Shown here: positions 1-8,793 of the stretch, piece after piece
Numbering within the stretch: the first letter of the stretch is position 1
Layout of the letters: each line of letters starts with the position of its first letter
NCBI GenBank assembly: GCA_029706075.1
Contig: JAINUG010000175.1
Coordinates: 1,443,958-1,507,957 of the forward strand
Source of the DNA: Aldrovandia affinis
Taxonomy: Eukaryota; Chordata; Actinopteri; Notacanthiformes; Halosauridae
DNA length: 64,000 nt
Direction: 5' to 3'
Position numbers and translations under genes: made by a program
The notes under the pieces: generated by a model
What the model saw: the letters and a program-made list of their open reading frames with translations, nothing else
Database searches by the model: none
What the model was told of the DNA's origin: nothing

Positions 1-25
1 TCTCTCCAAGAACAAACGCAAGCAG
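1..25 (+). CDS. frmd4a: possible 3' end of an upstream frmd4a exon
   Basis: The window opens with sequence that could code for a basic peptide and is followed by a GTGAGG donor at 26. The next exon starts in phase 1, which fits an exon ending on the first base of a Gly codon here. I could not match the residues in that phase to FRMD4A, so this is a weak call. Confidence 0.25.
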
Positions 26-210
26 GTGAGGTGTTAGCTGGCACCAGATCTTCCAAGAGAAAAAACAGGACAGAGCAAGAGTAGAATTCCCCCCAATCTA
101 AAACATTGTGTCACCCACAGGTCTTTAAGTGTTGGGGGGGTGGCTCACTCCCTTTTTAGCCCTCTGTCTCTGCCTCATCATGACATTGTTAGTGGGTAGA
201 GACAATAACA

Positions 211-258
211 AGGTTGTGTGTATGTGTGTGTGTGTGTGTGTGCCTGCGTGTGTCTGCA
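211..258. repeat. (GT)n microsatellite before frmd4a exon A
   Basis: An alternating GT tract merges with the splice acceptor region. Confidence 0.85.
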
Positions 259-259
259 G

Positions 260-393
260 GCTCCCAGGAATCGGACAGCTCTCAGACTGCTAAGAAGGAC
301 ATGCTGGCTGCCCTGAAGGCCCGGCAGGATGCCCTAGAGGAGACGCTGCGGAAGCGGCTAGAGGAGCTGAAGAACATCTGCATACGAGAGGCG
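260..393 (+). CDS. frmd4a: frmd4a exon A (start of CUPID coiled coil)
   Basis: Acceptor ctgcag at 254-259, donor gtaagc at 394. It encodes [19 protein letters not shown] through IREA, including the Leu/Glu/Arg-rich helix of the cytohesin-binding region. A (GT)n tract runs to within 20 bp of the acceptor, in place of the usual pyrimidine tract. Confidence 0.93.
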
Positions 394-2526
394 GTAAGCA
401 CAGCGCCACCTGCAGGATGGAGGAACACAATGCCTGGGGTCCGGGTCACATCCTGCTAATTCGATTGATCCCTGTGGTGTAGCTGGAGATGACATCGCTT
501 CAGCTGCTGACTCTCCACCTCTGCGTCACCTAACTGCTGTCCTGTTAGCAATTTATTCATTTCATTTTTGGTGTAGTGCCTGGAATACATTAAAGGCATT
601 GTGGGTTTTGTGTCCTGTAGTGTAATGGGTTTGGTAGGACAGTTTAAATATGAGCAGTCTGGCAGTAGATGCCTTCCTGTGTGCCAGGAGCTGACAGGCA
701 AGCTGCCCAAGGAGTACCCCCTGGACCCTGGAGAGGACCCCCCCGCGGTCCGGCGGAAGATCGGCACGGCCTTCAAACTGGATGAGCAGAACATCCTGCC
801 CAAGAGAGAGGTGAGCCTGGGCACTGGGCCACACTGGGCACCACACCACACAGAGCATTTTACATTTACATTTATCCAGAGCGACTTACAAGATGTGCAT
901 TAATACATGGTAAGAACAATCATAGTTCACGCAAGAGATCAGTGCAGTAATACAGTAATAGACATCGTTGTTGGCAGCTGCATACCGTACCTGTAACAAT
1001 GGAAAGGAAAAGGTTAGTAAATAGAGCACAGGGCCTGGGCACCACACCACACAGAGCCTGCCCCACACAGTGTCTGGGCACCACACCACACAGAGCCTGC
1101 CCCACACAGAGCCTGGGCACTGTGTGTGTGTGTGGGGTGTGTGTATGAGAGTGTGTGCGTGCATGCGTGTGTGTGTCTGTGTGTGTGTGAGTATGTGTGT
1201 GAGAGAGAGTGTGTGTTTGTGCGGGGTGTATAAGTGCTGAAACAGGGTGGATTGTGTGTGTTGTGGCAGGAGGAGGAGCTGGAGCGGTTGGAGCGTGAGT
1301 TCTCCCTGCAGGCCCAGATCACAGAGGCGGCTCGGCGGCTGGCCAGCGACCCCCACCTCGGCAGCAGGAAGGTGAAGAAGCAGCGGAAGAGCTCGTACCT
1401 GAGCGCCCTGAGCAAGCTGCAGGACATCGAGAACGCCATCAACGCACACCGCCTCCGCTCTGGCCAGAAACCCACGCAGCGGGCCTCTCTCATCATCCAG
1501 GGTGAGGCTGGACGCAACGCAACCCGCCTCTGATTGGCCTAGGAGCAGATCTCAACTTAACGCGCTGGGTGCATCTGCCCGGTCACAGAATGCAGTGGCA
1601 TGTGACACTGGCACAAAGCCTGTCCTTATTTCTCTGGTTCAGTGTCATTGACTTAACGCAGTGTCTAACTTTCACAGGAGAGTGGGGTTATTTCAGGGGA
1701 ACGGGAAATCTCTGGCCACTTCTCACTTCTCTTTTACCCATCTCGAGTTCATTGAAAATGCCAAGAACTTAATATAATACAGGGAAAGAGCAGAAATGTA
1801 ATGAAAGATCTGTTTCCTGTCACTGTTTTTAGAACCAACATCTGGAGGAAGTCAAAAACTATAATCATATAAATATATGTAGACATGGGTGAATGAAGAA
1901 GAGCAATTAACTGCAGTGCTGGAGAGAGGGATATAGACGACTGCAGTACTGGAGAGAGGGGTATAGACCTGACTGCAGTGCTGGAGAGAGGGGTATAGAC
2001 CTGACTGCAGTACTGGAGAGAGGGGTATAGACCTGACTGCAGTACTGGAGAGAGGGGTATAGACCTGACTGCAGTGCTGGAGAGAGGGGTATAGACCTGA
2101 CTGCAGTACTGGAGAGAGGGGTATAGACCTGACTGCAGTGCTGGAGAGGGGTATAGACCTGACTGCAGTACTGGAGAGGGGTATAGACCTGACTGCAGTA
2201 CTGGAGAGAGGGGTATAGACCTGACTGCAGTACTGGAGAGAGGGGTATAGACCTGACTGCAGTGCTGGAGAGAAGGGGCAGTGCTGGAGAGAGGGGGTAT
2301 AGACCCATCAGGGCAGAAAGGTGAGGTTTGTTGCTGTGGGCTGATTTGCGTTTGTGTGTGATCCACAGAAGCGAGTCTGGGCTCTGAAGACAGCGTCCTG
2401 TCACACGCCCTGGTTCTGGATGAAGGTATGATCCCATGTCCAGGATTATAGTCATATTATATTATATTTATGATAATGGTGCACTGGACTCACTTTGGTT
2501 TCAATGTGTGTGTGTGTGTGTGTGTG

Positions 2527-2565
<39 letters not shown>

Positions 2566-2622
2566 ATGTTTACGCGTGTGTGTGCGTGTGCCTGCGCATT
2601 CGTGCGTGCATGTGTGGGTGTA

Positions 2623-2653
<31 letters not shown>

Positions 2654-3261
2654 GTGTGTGTGTGATGAACCGAAGATTTTGAATTTTGATTCATCGGTCC
2701 ATAAGACCTCCTTCCAGTCCTCAGTAGTCCACTGGCGGTGCTTCATGGCCCAGGCAAGCCTCTTTTTCTTATTTTGCCATCTTAGCAATGGCTTTCTTAC
2801 TGCCACTCGACCTGTCAAACCTGCAGCTCAAAGTTCTTCTCTTCACAGTTGAAACTGAGACTTCCTTACTTCGACCAGTGTTAAGCTGTGCTTGAAGCTG
2901 TTGTCCTGTGAGCTGCCTATCACGCAAGCTGTTGACTCTCAGAAACTTGGCTTCTGATTTTGTTGTGGCTTTGGGTCTGCCAGACCTCTTCCTGTTAGAG
3001 TTTCCTCCAGTTTTCAAGTGCCTTTTGATGGTGTAGGAAACTACTCACTGCCAAAAAAGGTACATTATTTTTCAGTTTTTGGTAACCTAGACTTAAAAAA
3101 ATTAAAAAATAAAATAAAGATATAACCTCTGGCAGTTTACTGCTTACCTTTGTACCATTTCAAGTTATTCACTGGACTTGAACTGCTTAAATCTCAGTAA
3201 AAACTGGAAAATGGGGGTGTTCTTTTGACCGGTAGTGTATGTATGTGTATGTATGTATGTA

Positions 3262-3323
<62 letters not shown>

Positions 3324-4583
3324 TATATATAGATATTGTGCTGCTGTATATTTAATGATGTATATGTAGTTGTATCTGGTGTGTGTGAGAGAGAGATATT
3401 CTCTGTATGCAGTGTTCCCTCAGAGTTCAGACAAAGCTGATGGCAGTTTGTTGGCTCTGTGTGAAGCTCTGTGGGCCACAGTGTCTCTGTCTCCTGTTAC
3501 GAACCCATAAAAATCAATAAAACTGTCTGATTAAGCCCTAGCACCAGAGAGGATAGGTTCTAAACTCACTCGCGTGCAAGTAAAAAAGAACATTCTCTTC
3601 CGCGGACTGCTTCCCCTACTCTACGCTTCCCTAGCTATCAAAAGGTACATAAGACAAAATATGCACATGGAAAAACGGACAAGCAAGTAAGGTAAAAATA
3701 TTTGCAAAATTTTCCAAAAAGGCACACCTGAATGGTACGAAGGCAAAGAAAGGAAAAGGCTCTTCGTCAAAAAACAGTCACTCCACCCCTTATAAACTCC
3801 AGACAGGGCTGTGACCAGACGAGGTCGAGGAGAGTGCAGCTGGGAACAGTCCAATCAGCGCCAGAGCGACCATGCATCAGGAGCATGGCCTCAATCAGCA
3901 ACTCAGCACCTGTCGTTTAAGAGTCTCTGGGGTCAAATTTTGGTCAACCGTAACACTCACCACTGAGGGTGTTTTGTCTCACCTGCTCCGTCTCTCTCCC
4001 TCTCCCCAGATGACCCCCAGGTGATGGGCAGCCTCTCTCCCACCGCCTCTCCCCACCGAGGCCTTCCACCCCGCCCAGCCTCCCATGGACGCCCTCCGCC
4101 CCCGCAGTCCCTGGAGGGCCTGCGCTATGTGCACCACCAACGCTGTGACTATGACCGCTCCCCCATCCAGCCCAAACAGTGGAGCGAGTCGTCGCTGGAC
4201 GAGCCGTACGAGCGCCTGAAGAAACGCTCCTCCCACGGGCACGGCCGCTCCAGGTGGGTCGGATACAGCGCAGTGTGTGGCAGGATGTCCTGTGTGACGA
4301 GCTGCCCTGTGTGATGAGGTGCCCTGTGTGATCGGGGGTGCCCTGTGTAATCGAGGTGCCCTGTGTGACAAGCTGCCCTGTGTGATTGGGGGTGCCCTGT
4401 GTCACAAGCTGCCCTGTGTAATTGGGGGTTCCCTGTGTGACGGGGTGTCCTGTGTGATGAACTGCCCTGCAGAACAGCCCCATCCGGGGCTGCCCTGTGG
4501 AACTCCCAATGCAGCATGCCCTCTACCCCTGATCTACGGACCCGCACCCCGCACTACATCCACTCCACCAGGTAACACACACA

Positions 4584-4630
<47 letters not shown>

Positions 4631-4667
4631 CCACTCCACCAGGTAACACACACACACACACACACAT

Positions 4668-4701
<34 letters not shown>

Positions 4702-4892
4702 CCACTCCACCAGATAAACACACACACACACACACACACACACATCCTCCACCAGATAAACACATCCACTCCACCAGATAAACACACACACACACACACA
4801 CACATCCACTCCACCAGTTAACCCCCCACACACACACAGCATGACCTCTACCCCTGACTTACGGACCCGCACTACATCCACTCCACCAGGTA

Positions 4893-4936
<44 letters not shown>

Positions 4937-7900
4937 CCACTCCACCAGGTAACCTCCCCCACACACACACATCCACCATTCTGTCTACTCCTGGGGGTGA
5001 AGGTTCTGAAATCCATACTCTTCTCATGTGTAATGTGTACAGACCCTCTGATACAGAGCCCCTCTGATCTGCTCTGGCTTTAGTTCAGATGCAGATGTTT
5101 GTGGCGGTCTGCTGAGAGCCTCCAGGCCCTGAGCGCTCCCCCTGTACCCTCCTCCCTCCCCAGATCAGTGGACATCAGCCCCACCCGGCTGCACAGCCTG
5201 GTTCAGCACTGTAGAACCCGCAGCTCCAGCCTGGAGTCTCAGGACAAGCCACTGGGCTCGGGGAATGAGCCGGGCAGCCCGGACTTCTGCAACGGCTCGG
5301 ACGCGCTGGACGACTGCTCCTCCTGCACCAGCCACTCCAGCTCGGAGCACTGCTGCCCCAGCCCCGCCCCCGGCCGGCCAACTACTCCACGCTGGCCGAG
5401 GACTCCCCCTCCTCGGCGCGGCATAGGCAGCGCGACCACTCCGCCGGCCCGCTGGGCTCCTCCCACTCGGGCAGCATGCCCAACCTGGCGTCCCGGGGCG
5501 GTGGGCGGCCAGGGGTGTACCTGCAGAGCCACAGCCAGCCAGGGTCGCAGTACCGCATCCGGGAGCACCCACTGTACGTGCAGGGCAGCGCCGCACCCAT
5601 GGTGGTGCGCACTCTCGAGAGCGACCAGGAGGGGCACTACAGCGTCAAGGCCCAGCTCAAGACCTCCAGCTCCTACACGGCTGGCGGTCTGCACAAAGGG
5701 AGCTGGGAGGGGAAGGGGGGCGGGCGGCTCACCCCGTCCCGCTCGCAGATGGTGCGGACGCCCTCGCTGGGGCGCGAAGGGGGCGGGGCGGGCAGGACTG
5801 CGGTTTCGGATGAGCTGCGCTGCTGGTACCAGCGGTCCTCCGGCTCCCTGAAGGAGCACGGCCGGCTGTCCCACACCAGCTCCAACGCCTCCGACTCCGG
5901 GTCCCAGTGTGGGACGCTCCGGTCGGGCCGGGCCAGCGCCCTCTCCAAGGGCTCCTCAGGTGAGCCTGTCCCTCCCCCGCATTGTGTGAGTGGTGGTTTG
6001 GTCTGAGGGTTCAGGTTAGGGTGTAAACAGTGAATTTCAGCAGTGAAATGTGAGCACATTCCTCAGGGGTGTCTGCTTTGTGAGGCTGGTCTGGCACACA
6101 GGAGAGAGGTGACCATTCTGAGTGGTAGAGTCATGTACACAGAGTCTTAGGGAGAGAGGTGGCTATTCTGGGTGGTAGAGTCATGTACACAGAGTCTTAG
6201 GGAGAGAGGTGGCCATGCTGGGTGGTAGAGTCATGTACGCAGAGTCTAAACACACAAGTAACAGGGAGGAGGGGAGGAGCTTCACAACAACCCATAGTTT
6301 AACCCCCGTGGAAAAGCCCAGTATAGTCTTAGAGGAGGAGGGTCCGAAAGTCACACACATCACCCCTCAACACAAATACACAGTAAGGATGTGCTTCCCA
6401 TTCAGCCCTGGGAGGGACTGACTAACATCACCTACCCTACCCTACCCTAACCCCACCCCAGTGTGGGATCCACTGGCTATTCTGTGCTCACCACCGTTTG
6501 GGTACAGTTATATGGAGGTTATCGTCCTCCCCTCCCCCTCTCCTGACAGCTCCCGTGACACTTGTCTGACCCCTGTGTGTGTGCGTGTATGTTCACAGCC
6601 GCCTCACCCCACAGTCAGAGGAGCATGACTCCGTCCAGTGACCCAGCCGCCACCCCCCCCAGCAGCCCCCAAATGCTCAGCTGGCAGAGCGGGTGAGTAT
6701 CAGCCCCCCCCCCCCCATCTCTCTCTCTCTCTCTCTCTCTCCAGCCCTGTCTTCCATGTCCCTCCCTCTCTCTTTCCCTCTCTCTCTCCCTCTCTCTTGT
6801 TGAAAAGTAGGAGTGATGTACAGGCCTGAGGCCTCTCCCACTGTTGTATTTTTGTTTCCAGAAGTCTTGGCAAAAGCCGTGGGGATTTACTGGGCTCTAA
6901 ACCTCCTAAAGTCTTAAGTGTAGCATTTAGTACCATACAGTCTGCGTGTAGCATATAGTGCCATACCTTTCTGCGTGTAGCATATACTACACGGTGTGTC
7001 TTAGCAAAAGGGGAGAATACTTATGGAATTAATTATTGTCCGTTTTTTTATTTGTAATTCATTAAGACAAAACTTTAGAGTTGTTTTTTTTTACATTATA
7101 TAGTATTTTGTGTTGATCAGCAGCAAGAAATCCCAGTTAAATCCATTTTGATTCCATGAAGTAAGAAAATATAATGTGAAAAATACCAAAGGGGGTGAAT
7201 ACTTTTTATACCAGCTGTGTGAGTGTAGCATGTATTGCCACATGGTAAAGGTTACCAGAAAGTGCTGATGCTTTTTTTAAACCAGGAAACAAGCACTTCT
7301 CCATACATAGATGGTTTAATATCACATTATCACAATCCTGAAGTTATCTGGTTGTGCTGTAATAACAAATCTGCACATATTTATATTAAATACATAAAGG
7401 TGCAGCATGGGTGAATAAACAGGTTTTTGGGGTTTATAATAAGTGTGCAGGGGGCATGAAAGCCAAGCCCAGGATTGGGCAGCGCTGGTGAGCGTGTAAG
7501 AGGGCCTCTTGCTCATTTAGGTAAAGAACATTCCGGAGAAACGGCCACTGGCCCCCTTCTCTGAGACAGAGCCAGGGGTCCACTGCCTCTCCGGGGCTCT
7601 AGACCTGTGGACTAAAGGCTCTAGACTTGGGAGTAAAGACTCCAGAATAGAGCTGTGTTCCTCTCCCAGCTTCTGCATCTGTGGAGCATTCCTGTGAAAG
7701 TGTAGACCGCATTAAGACTTGGGTATTCTGGCACTCCATTAACTCAACACATATCTCCCCTCCTCTAATGTCTCTACCACCGCTTCTGTCCCTACACTCA
7801 TGAGACTAAACTCCCAGCCTCCATGCTGGAGGGACTTCTCTGTAACCTCTGCTGTTTCTCACTAACCCCCTCTCTGCCTGACTGCTGTCAACTCTCAGAG

Positions 7901-8793
7901 ACACCGCACAAAGCTCTCCGAGCGAGGATCCTCCTCTATCTCCAGCTCACCACAGTACTGACGAATAGAGGTACTGTACGGGACTCCTCCCCTCTGGCTG
8001 TTCCCAGCATGCACTGTGTCTGTGACCCCAGCTGGCTACTTAAAAAGAAGCATGAGTCCTTTGCCTTTTTGCTTTCTGTTTCCCCTTTAACTTTATCTTT
8101 ATGTTTAACTGCCAAACTGCTCAATGTTGCCACATTTGTGTTGGGATTGTTATGTAACCCTAAAGGGGCTTAGAATCTGAGTGCTGTTAAATGCTGGAAA
8201 ATGTAGGCGCTGAGTATTAATCACTCTCCGACTGAGAAGTCACAAATTCCACAGAGGTTCAGAAGTGATGGAATGTCTGTGCCAATGCCCCCAGTGGAGG
8301 ATGGCTGGCAGTGTGGTGTAATGGTTAGGGAACTGGGCTTGTAAGGTTCAGAGGTTGCAGGTTCGATTCCCAGGTGGGGCACTGCTGTTGTACCCTTGAG
8401 CAAGGTACTTAACCTGAATTGCTTCAGTAAAATATCCAGCTGTATAAATGGATTGTACGTAAAGAAATGTAAACTGTGTAAGTCGCTCTGGATAAGAGCG
8501 TCTGCTAAATGCCTAAAATGTAAATGTAAATGTATGGTGTACTACCAGGCCCTTGTGCACCTCAGTAGAGTCCCGCCGTTCTACTGTTCTGTTATTCGTG
8601 TGGACTTGTGTGACTGTGTGTAATGGACTTATGTGACTGTGTGTAATGTGGTTTATAAGAGTGGCGTGGCGGTATCTGTCTCCCCTGCAGCCCCTGCAGT
8701 GACCGCTGTTTCCTGGACGGCGGGCTGTACTCAGAGCTGGCGGATGTGCAGTGGTACGGACGGGAGAAGGCCAAGCCAGGGACTCTGGTCTGA
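260..8793 (+). CDS. frmd4a: FERM domain-containing protein 4A, 3' part (exons A-J)
   Basis: FRMD4A is a scaffold that in mammals links cytohesin/ARF6 signalling to PAR3 at epithelial junctions. The FERM domain is not in this window. Visible in order: the CUPID/DUF3338 cytohesin-binding coiled-coil region (exons A-D, with [20 protein letters not shown] and [12 protein letters not shown]), then a long Ser/Pro-rich region ([44 protein letters not shown]), then alternative C-termini. Exons are 260-393, 688-810, 1270-1501, 2369-2425, 4010-4253, 4473-4571, 5164-5959, 6599-6692, then 7899-7968 or 8691-8793. All are flanked by AG/GT and the phases agree across every junction. Residue order follows vertebrate FRMD4A as I remember it; FRMD4B is the less likely alternative. 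One reading-frame change lies inside the exon at 5164-5959, so the coding sequence as given is not continuous. Confidence 0.93.
688..810 (+). CDS. frmd4a: frmd4a exon B
   Basis: 41 codons, phase 0 at both ends, acceptor tgccag and donor gtgagc. It encodes [16 protein letters not shown] through [11 protein letters not shown], one of the best conserved blocks of FRMD4A. Confidence 0.95.
858..1005 (-). mobile_element. L2-type LINE 3' tail fragment
   Basis: Antisense copy of the tail containing catttatccagagcgactta and the ACTGATCTCTTGCG-type stretch. The same sequence occurs at 38003-38105 (antisense) and 43090-43200 (sense, at the end of an L2-like ORF). It sits inside a small tandem repeat (ggcaccacaccacacagagc at 837 and 1038), which it splits. 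Confidence 0.7.
1020..1235. repeat. intronic tandem repeat and GT-rich tract
   Basis: Two copies of a roughly 43 bp unit built on caccacaccacacagagcct are followed by a GT-rich microsatellite. Confidence 0.75.
1270..1501 (+). CDS. frmd4a: frmd4a exon C
   Basis: Acceptor ggcag and donor gtgagg, leaving a phase-1 G. It encodes [20 protein letters not shown]-like helix (read [19 protein letters not shown]), the basic [12 protein letters not shown] motif and [10 protein letters not shown]. It completes the cytohesin-binding coiled-coil region. Confidence 0.95.
1911..2302. repeat. about 33 bp minisatellite in frmd4a intron C-D
   Basis: About a dozen units of ctgcagtactggagagaggg plus gtatagacctga. 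Units differ mainly by tactgg/tgctgg and by loss of a GA pair. Long open frames on both strands here are only repeat translation. Confidence 0.92.
2369..2425 (+). CDS. frmd4a: frmd4a exon D (57 bp)
   Basis: Acceptor ccacag and donor gtatga. It encodes [19 protein letters not shown]; the first and last codons are split. It corresponds to the short acidic Ser-rich exon of FRMD4A (SEDSSLSDALVLEDE in mammals, from memory). Confidence 0.93.
2500..2664. repeat. compound (TG)n / (TCTG)n / (TGTATG)n microsatellite
   Basis: Three successive simple tracts abut the Tc1 fragment at 2665 and seem to have replaced the rest of that element. Confidence 0.9.
2665..3237 (-). pseudogene. Tc1-like transposase fragment (N-terminal half) with one TIR
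   Basis: On the minus strand the order is: TIR CACTACCGGTCAAAAGAACA at the 3237 end, helix-turn-helix part ([19 protein letters not shown]), SVSTVKRR, then [20 protein letters not shown] and the catalytic WTDESKF. Coding stops at the microsatellite at 2664, so the rest of the DDE domain and the other TIR are gone. Several frame changes are present. Confidence 0.85.
3232..3325. repeat. (GTAT)n(GT)n microsatellite
   Basis: A simple tract beginning at the TA target side of the Tc1 end at 3237. Confidence 0.9.
3495..3955 (-). mobile_element. solo LTR, gypsy-like fossil
   Basis: It begins TGTTACG and ends CGTAACA, a 7 bp inverted terminal match with TG...CA ends. Read on the minus strand it has a TATA-like tttataagg near the middle and a cagttttattg-type 3' part. 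The flanks CTCC/CTCA resemble a short decayed target duplication. No internal genes are next to it. It lies in the intron between frmd4a exons D and E. Confidence 0.6.
4010..4253 (+). CDS. frmd4a: frmd4a exon E
   Basis: Acceptor ccccag at 4004-4009, donor gtgggt at 4254. It encodes the Pro-rich [20 protein letters not shown] stretch and [18 protein letters not shown]. It ends in phase 2 after HGHGRS. Confidence 0.93.
4262..4470. repeat. minisatellite of a ccctgtgtga-type unit beside exon F
   Basis: About nine units of 18-24 bp (gtgccctgtgtgatcgggg and variants) run from just after the exon E donor to the exon F acceptor. Confidence 0.85.
4473..4571 (+). CDS. frmd4a: frmd4a exon F (shortened at its 5' side)
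   Basis: With the acceptor ctgcag at 4467-4472 the phase-2 codon from exon E is completed and the frame reads [14 protein letters not shown] then [11 protein letters not shown], matching the mammalian block before SVDISP. Bases 4470-4490 also look like codons for QNSPIRG, a known FRMD4A motif, but in another frame. The Gln codon's AG is therefore the acceptor used here. The residues expected upstream of QNSPIRG are missing and a minisatellite lies in their place. Confidence 0.8.
4556..4958. repeat. exon-F-derived minisatellite carrying splice-donor copies
   Basis: Eight copies of catccactccaccag followed by gtaac, ataaac or ttaac, separated by (CA)n. The first copy is the real end of exon F. 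The copy ending at 4889 extends back about 50 bp into exon F sequence (gacctctacccctgac). Four copies keep AG|GTAAC (4571, 4642, 4889, 4949). Confidence 0.9.
5164..5959 (+). CDS. frmd4a: frmd4a large Ser-rich exon G, with one frame change
   Basis: Acceptor ccccag, donor gtgagc at 5960. The first part reads [12 protein letters not shown] through [13 protein letters not shown] in the frame set by exon F. From about 5377 the FRMD4A residues ([42 protein letters not shown]) continue one base earlier than expected, so one base is missing (or two are extra) in the GC-rich run at 5355-5377. The exon end agrees in phase with exon H. The cause may be an assembly error or a real indel. The exon is much richer in GC than its surroundings. 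Confidence 0.92.
6095..6250. repeat. three-copy tandem repeat of about 50 bp
   Basis: Units of ggagagaggtggctattctg, ggtggtagagtcatgtacac and agagtcttag occur three times in the intron after exon G. Confidence 0.85.
6599..6692 (+). CDS. frmd4a: frmd4a exon H
   Basis: Acceptor ttcacag, donor gtgagt at 6693. It encodes [19 protein letters not shown] and MLSWQSG, matching the FRMD4A segment just before the alternative C-termini. It ends in phase 2 with GG, which fits both following last exons. Confidence 0.92.
6701..6800. repeat. (C)n(TC)n tract after the exon H donor
   Basis: A C run followed by TC repeats starts 8 bp after the donor. Confidence 0.85.
6965..7225 (-). mobile_element. Tc1/mariner terminal fragment
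   Basis: The end gggtgaatactttttatacc, with ttaattattgtccg, taattcattaagac and gtattttgtgttgat upstream, matches the right end of the element at 40016-41271. No coding part is kept. Confidence 0.65.
7899..7968 (+). CDS. frmd4a: frmd4a alternative last exon I (short C-terminus)
   Basis: Acceptor actctcag at 7891-7898. Joined to GG from exon H it reads [20 protein letters not shown] then TDE and TAG at 7966-7968. This matches the mammalian isoform ending in SPPHQSTDE (from memory). A gtactg donor-like site follows the stop. Confidence 0.88.
8303..8536 (+). mobile_element. tRNA-derived SINE with L2-type tail
   Basis: A tRNA-like head with an A-box region (tggtgtaatggttaggg) and B box GGTTCGATTCC is followed by a short body. 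The tail is gtaagtcgctctggataaga then gcgtctgctaaatg and taaatg repeats. The tail is shared with the L2-like LINE end at 42878-43222. It lies between the two alternative last exons of frmd4a. Confidence 0.88.
8691..8793 (+). CDS. frmd4a: frmd4a alternative last exon J (long C-terminus, PDZ ligand)
   Basis: Acceptor cccctgcag at 8682-8690. Joined to GG from exon H it reads [20 protein letters not shown] then [14 protein letters not shown] and TGA at 8791-8793. The FRMD4-family ending KPGTLV is a class I PDZ-binding tail (T-L-V). A second acceptor, ctgcag at 8694-8699, lies exactly nine bases further on and stays in frame, so three residues (PCS side) may be optional. Confidence 0.9.

Noticed and set aside
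1911-2302. Regular repeats that could be mistaken for a CRISPR array
   Set aside because: The units are contiguous with no unique spacers and the host is a fish.
1749-2455. Two long minus-strand frames rich in Leu/Ser/Gln/Tyr
   Set aside because: They are translations of the 33 bp minisatellite.
4839-4889. Duplicated exon F piece as a real extra exon
   Set aside because: It has an AG before and a GT after, but its length of 50 bp would shift the frame and it lacks 7 bp compared with exon F.
4319-5016. Frames of Val/Cys or Thr/His repeats
   Set aside because: They come from (CA)n tracts and the exon-derived minisatellite.
5165-5874. Long open frames on the minus strand and in a second plus frame
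   Set aside because: They are shadows of the GC-rich frmd4a exon; the conserved FRMD4A residues are in the plus frames described.
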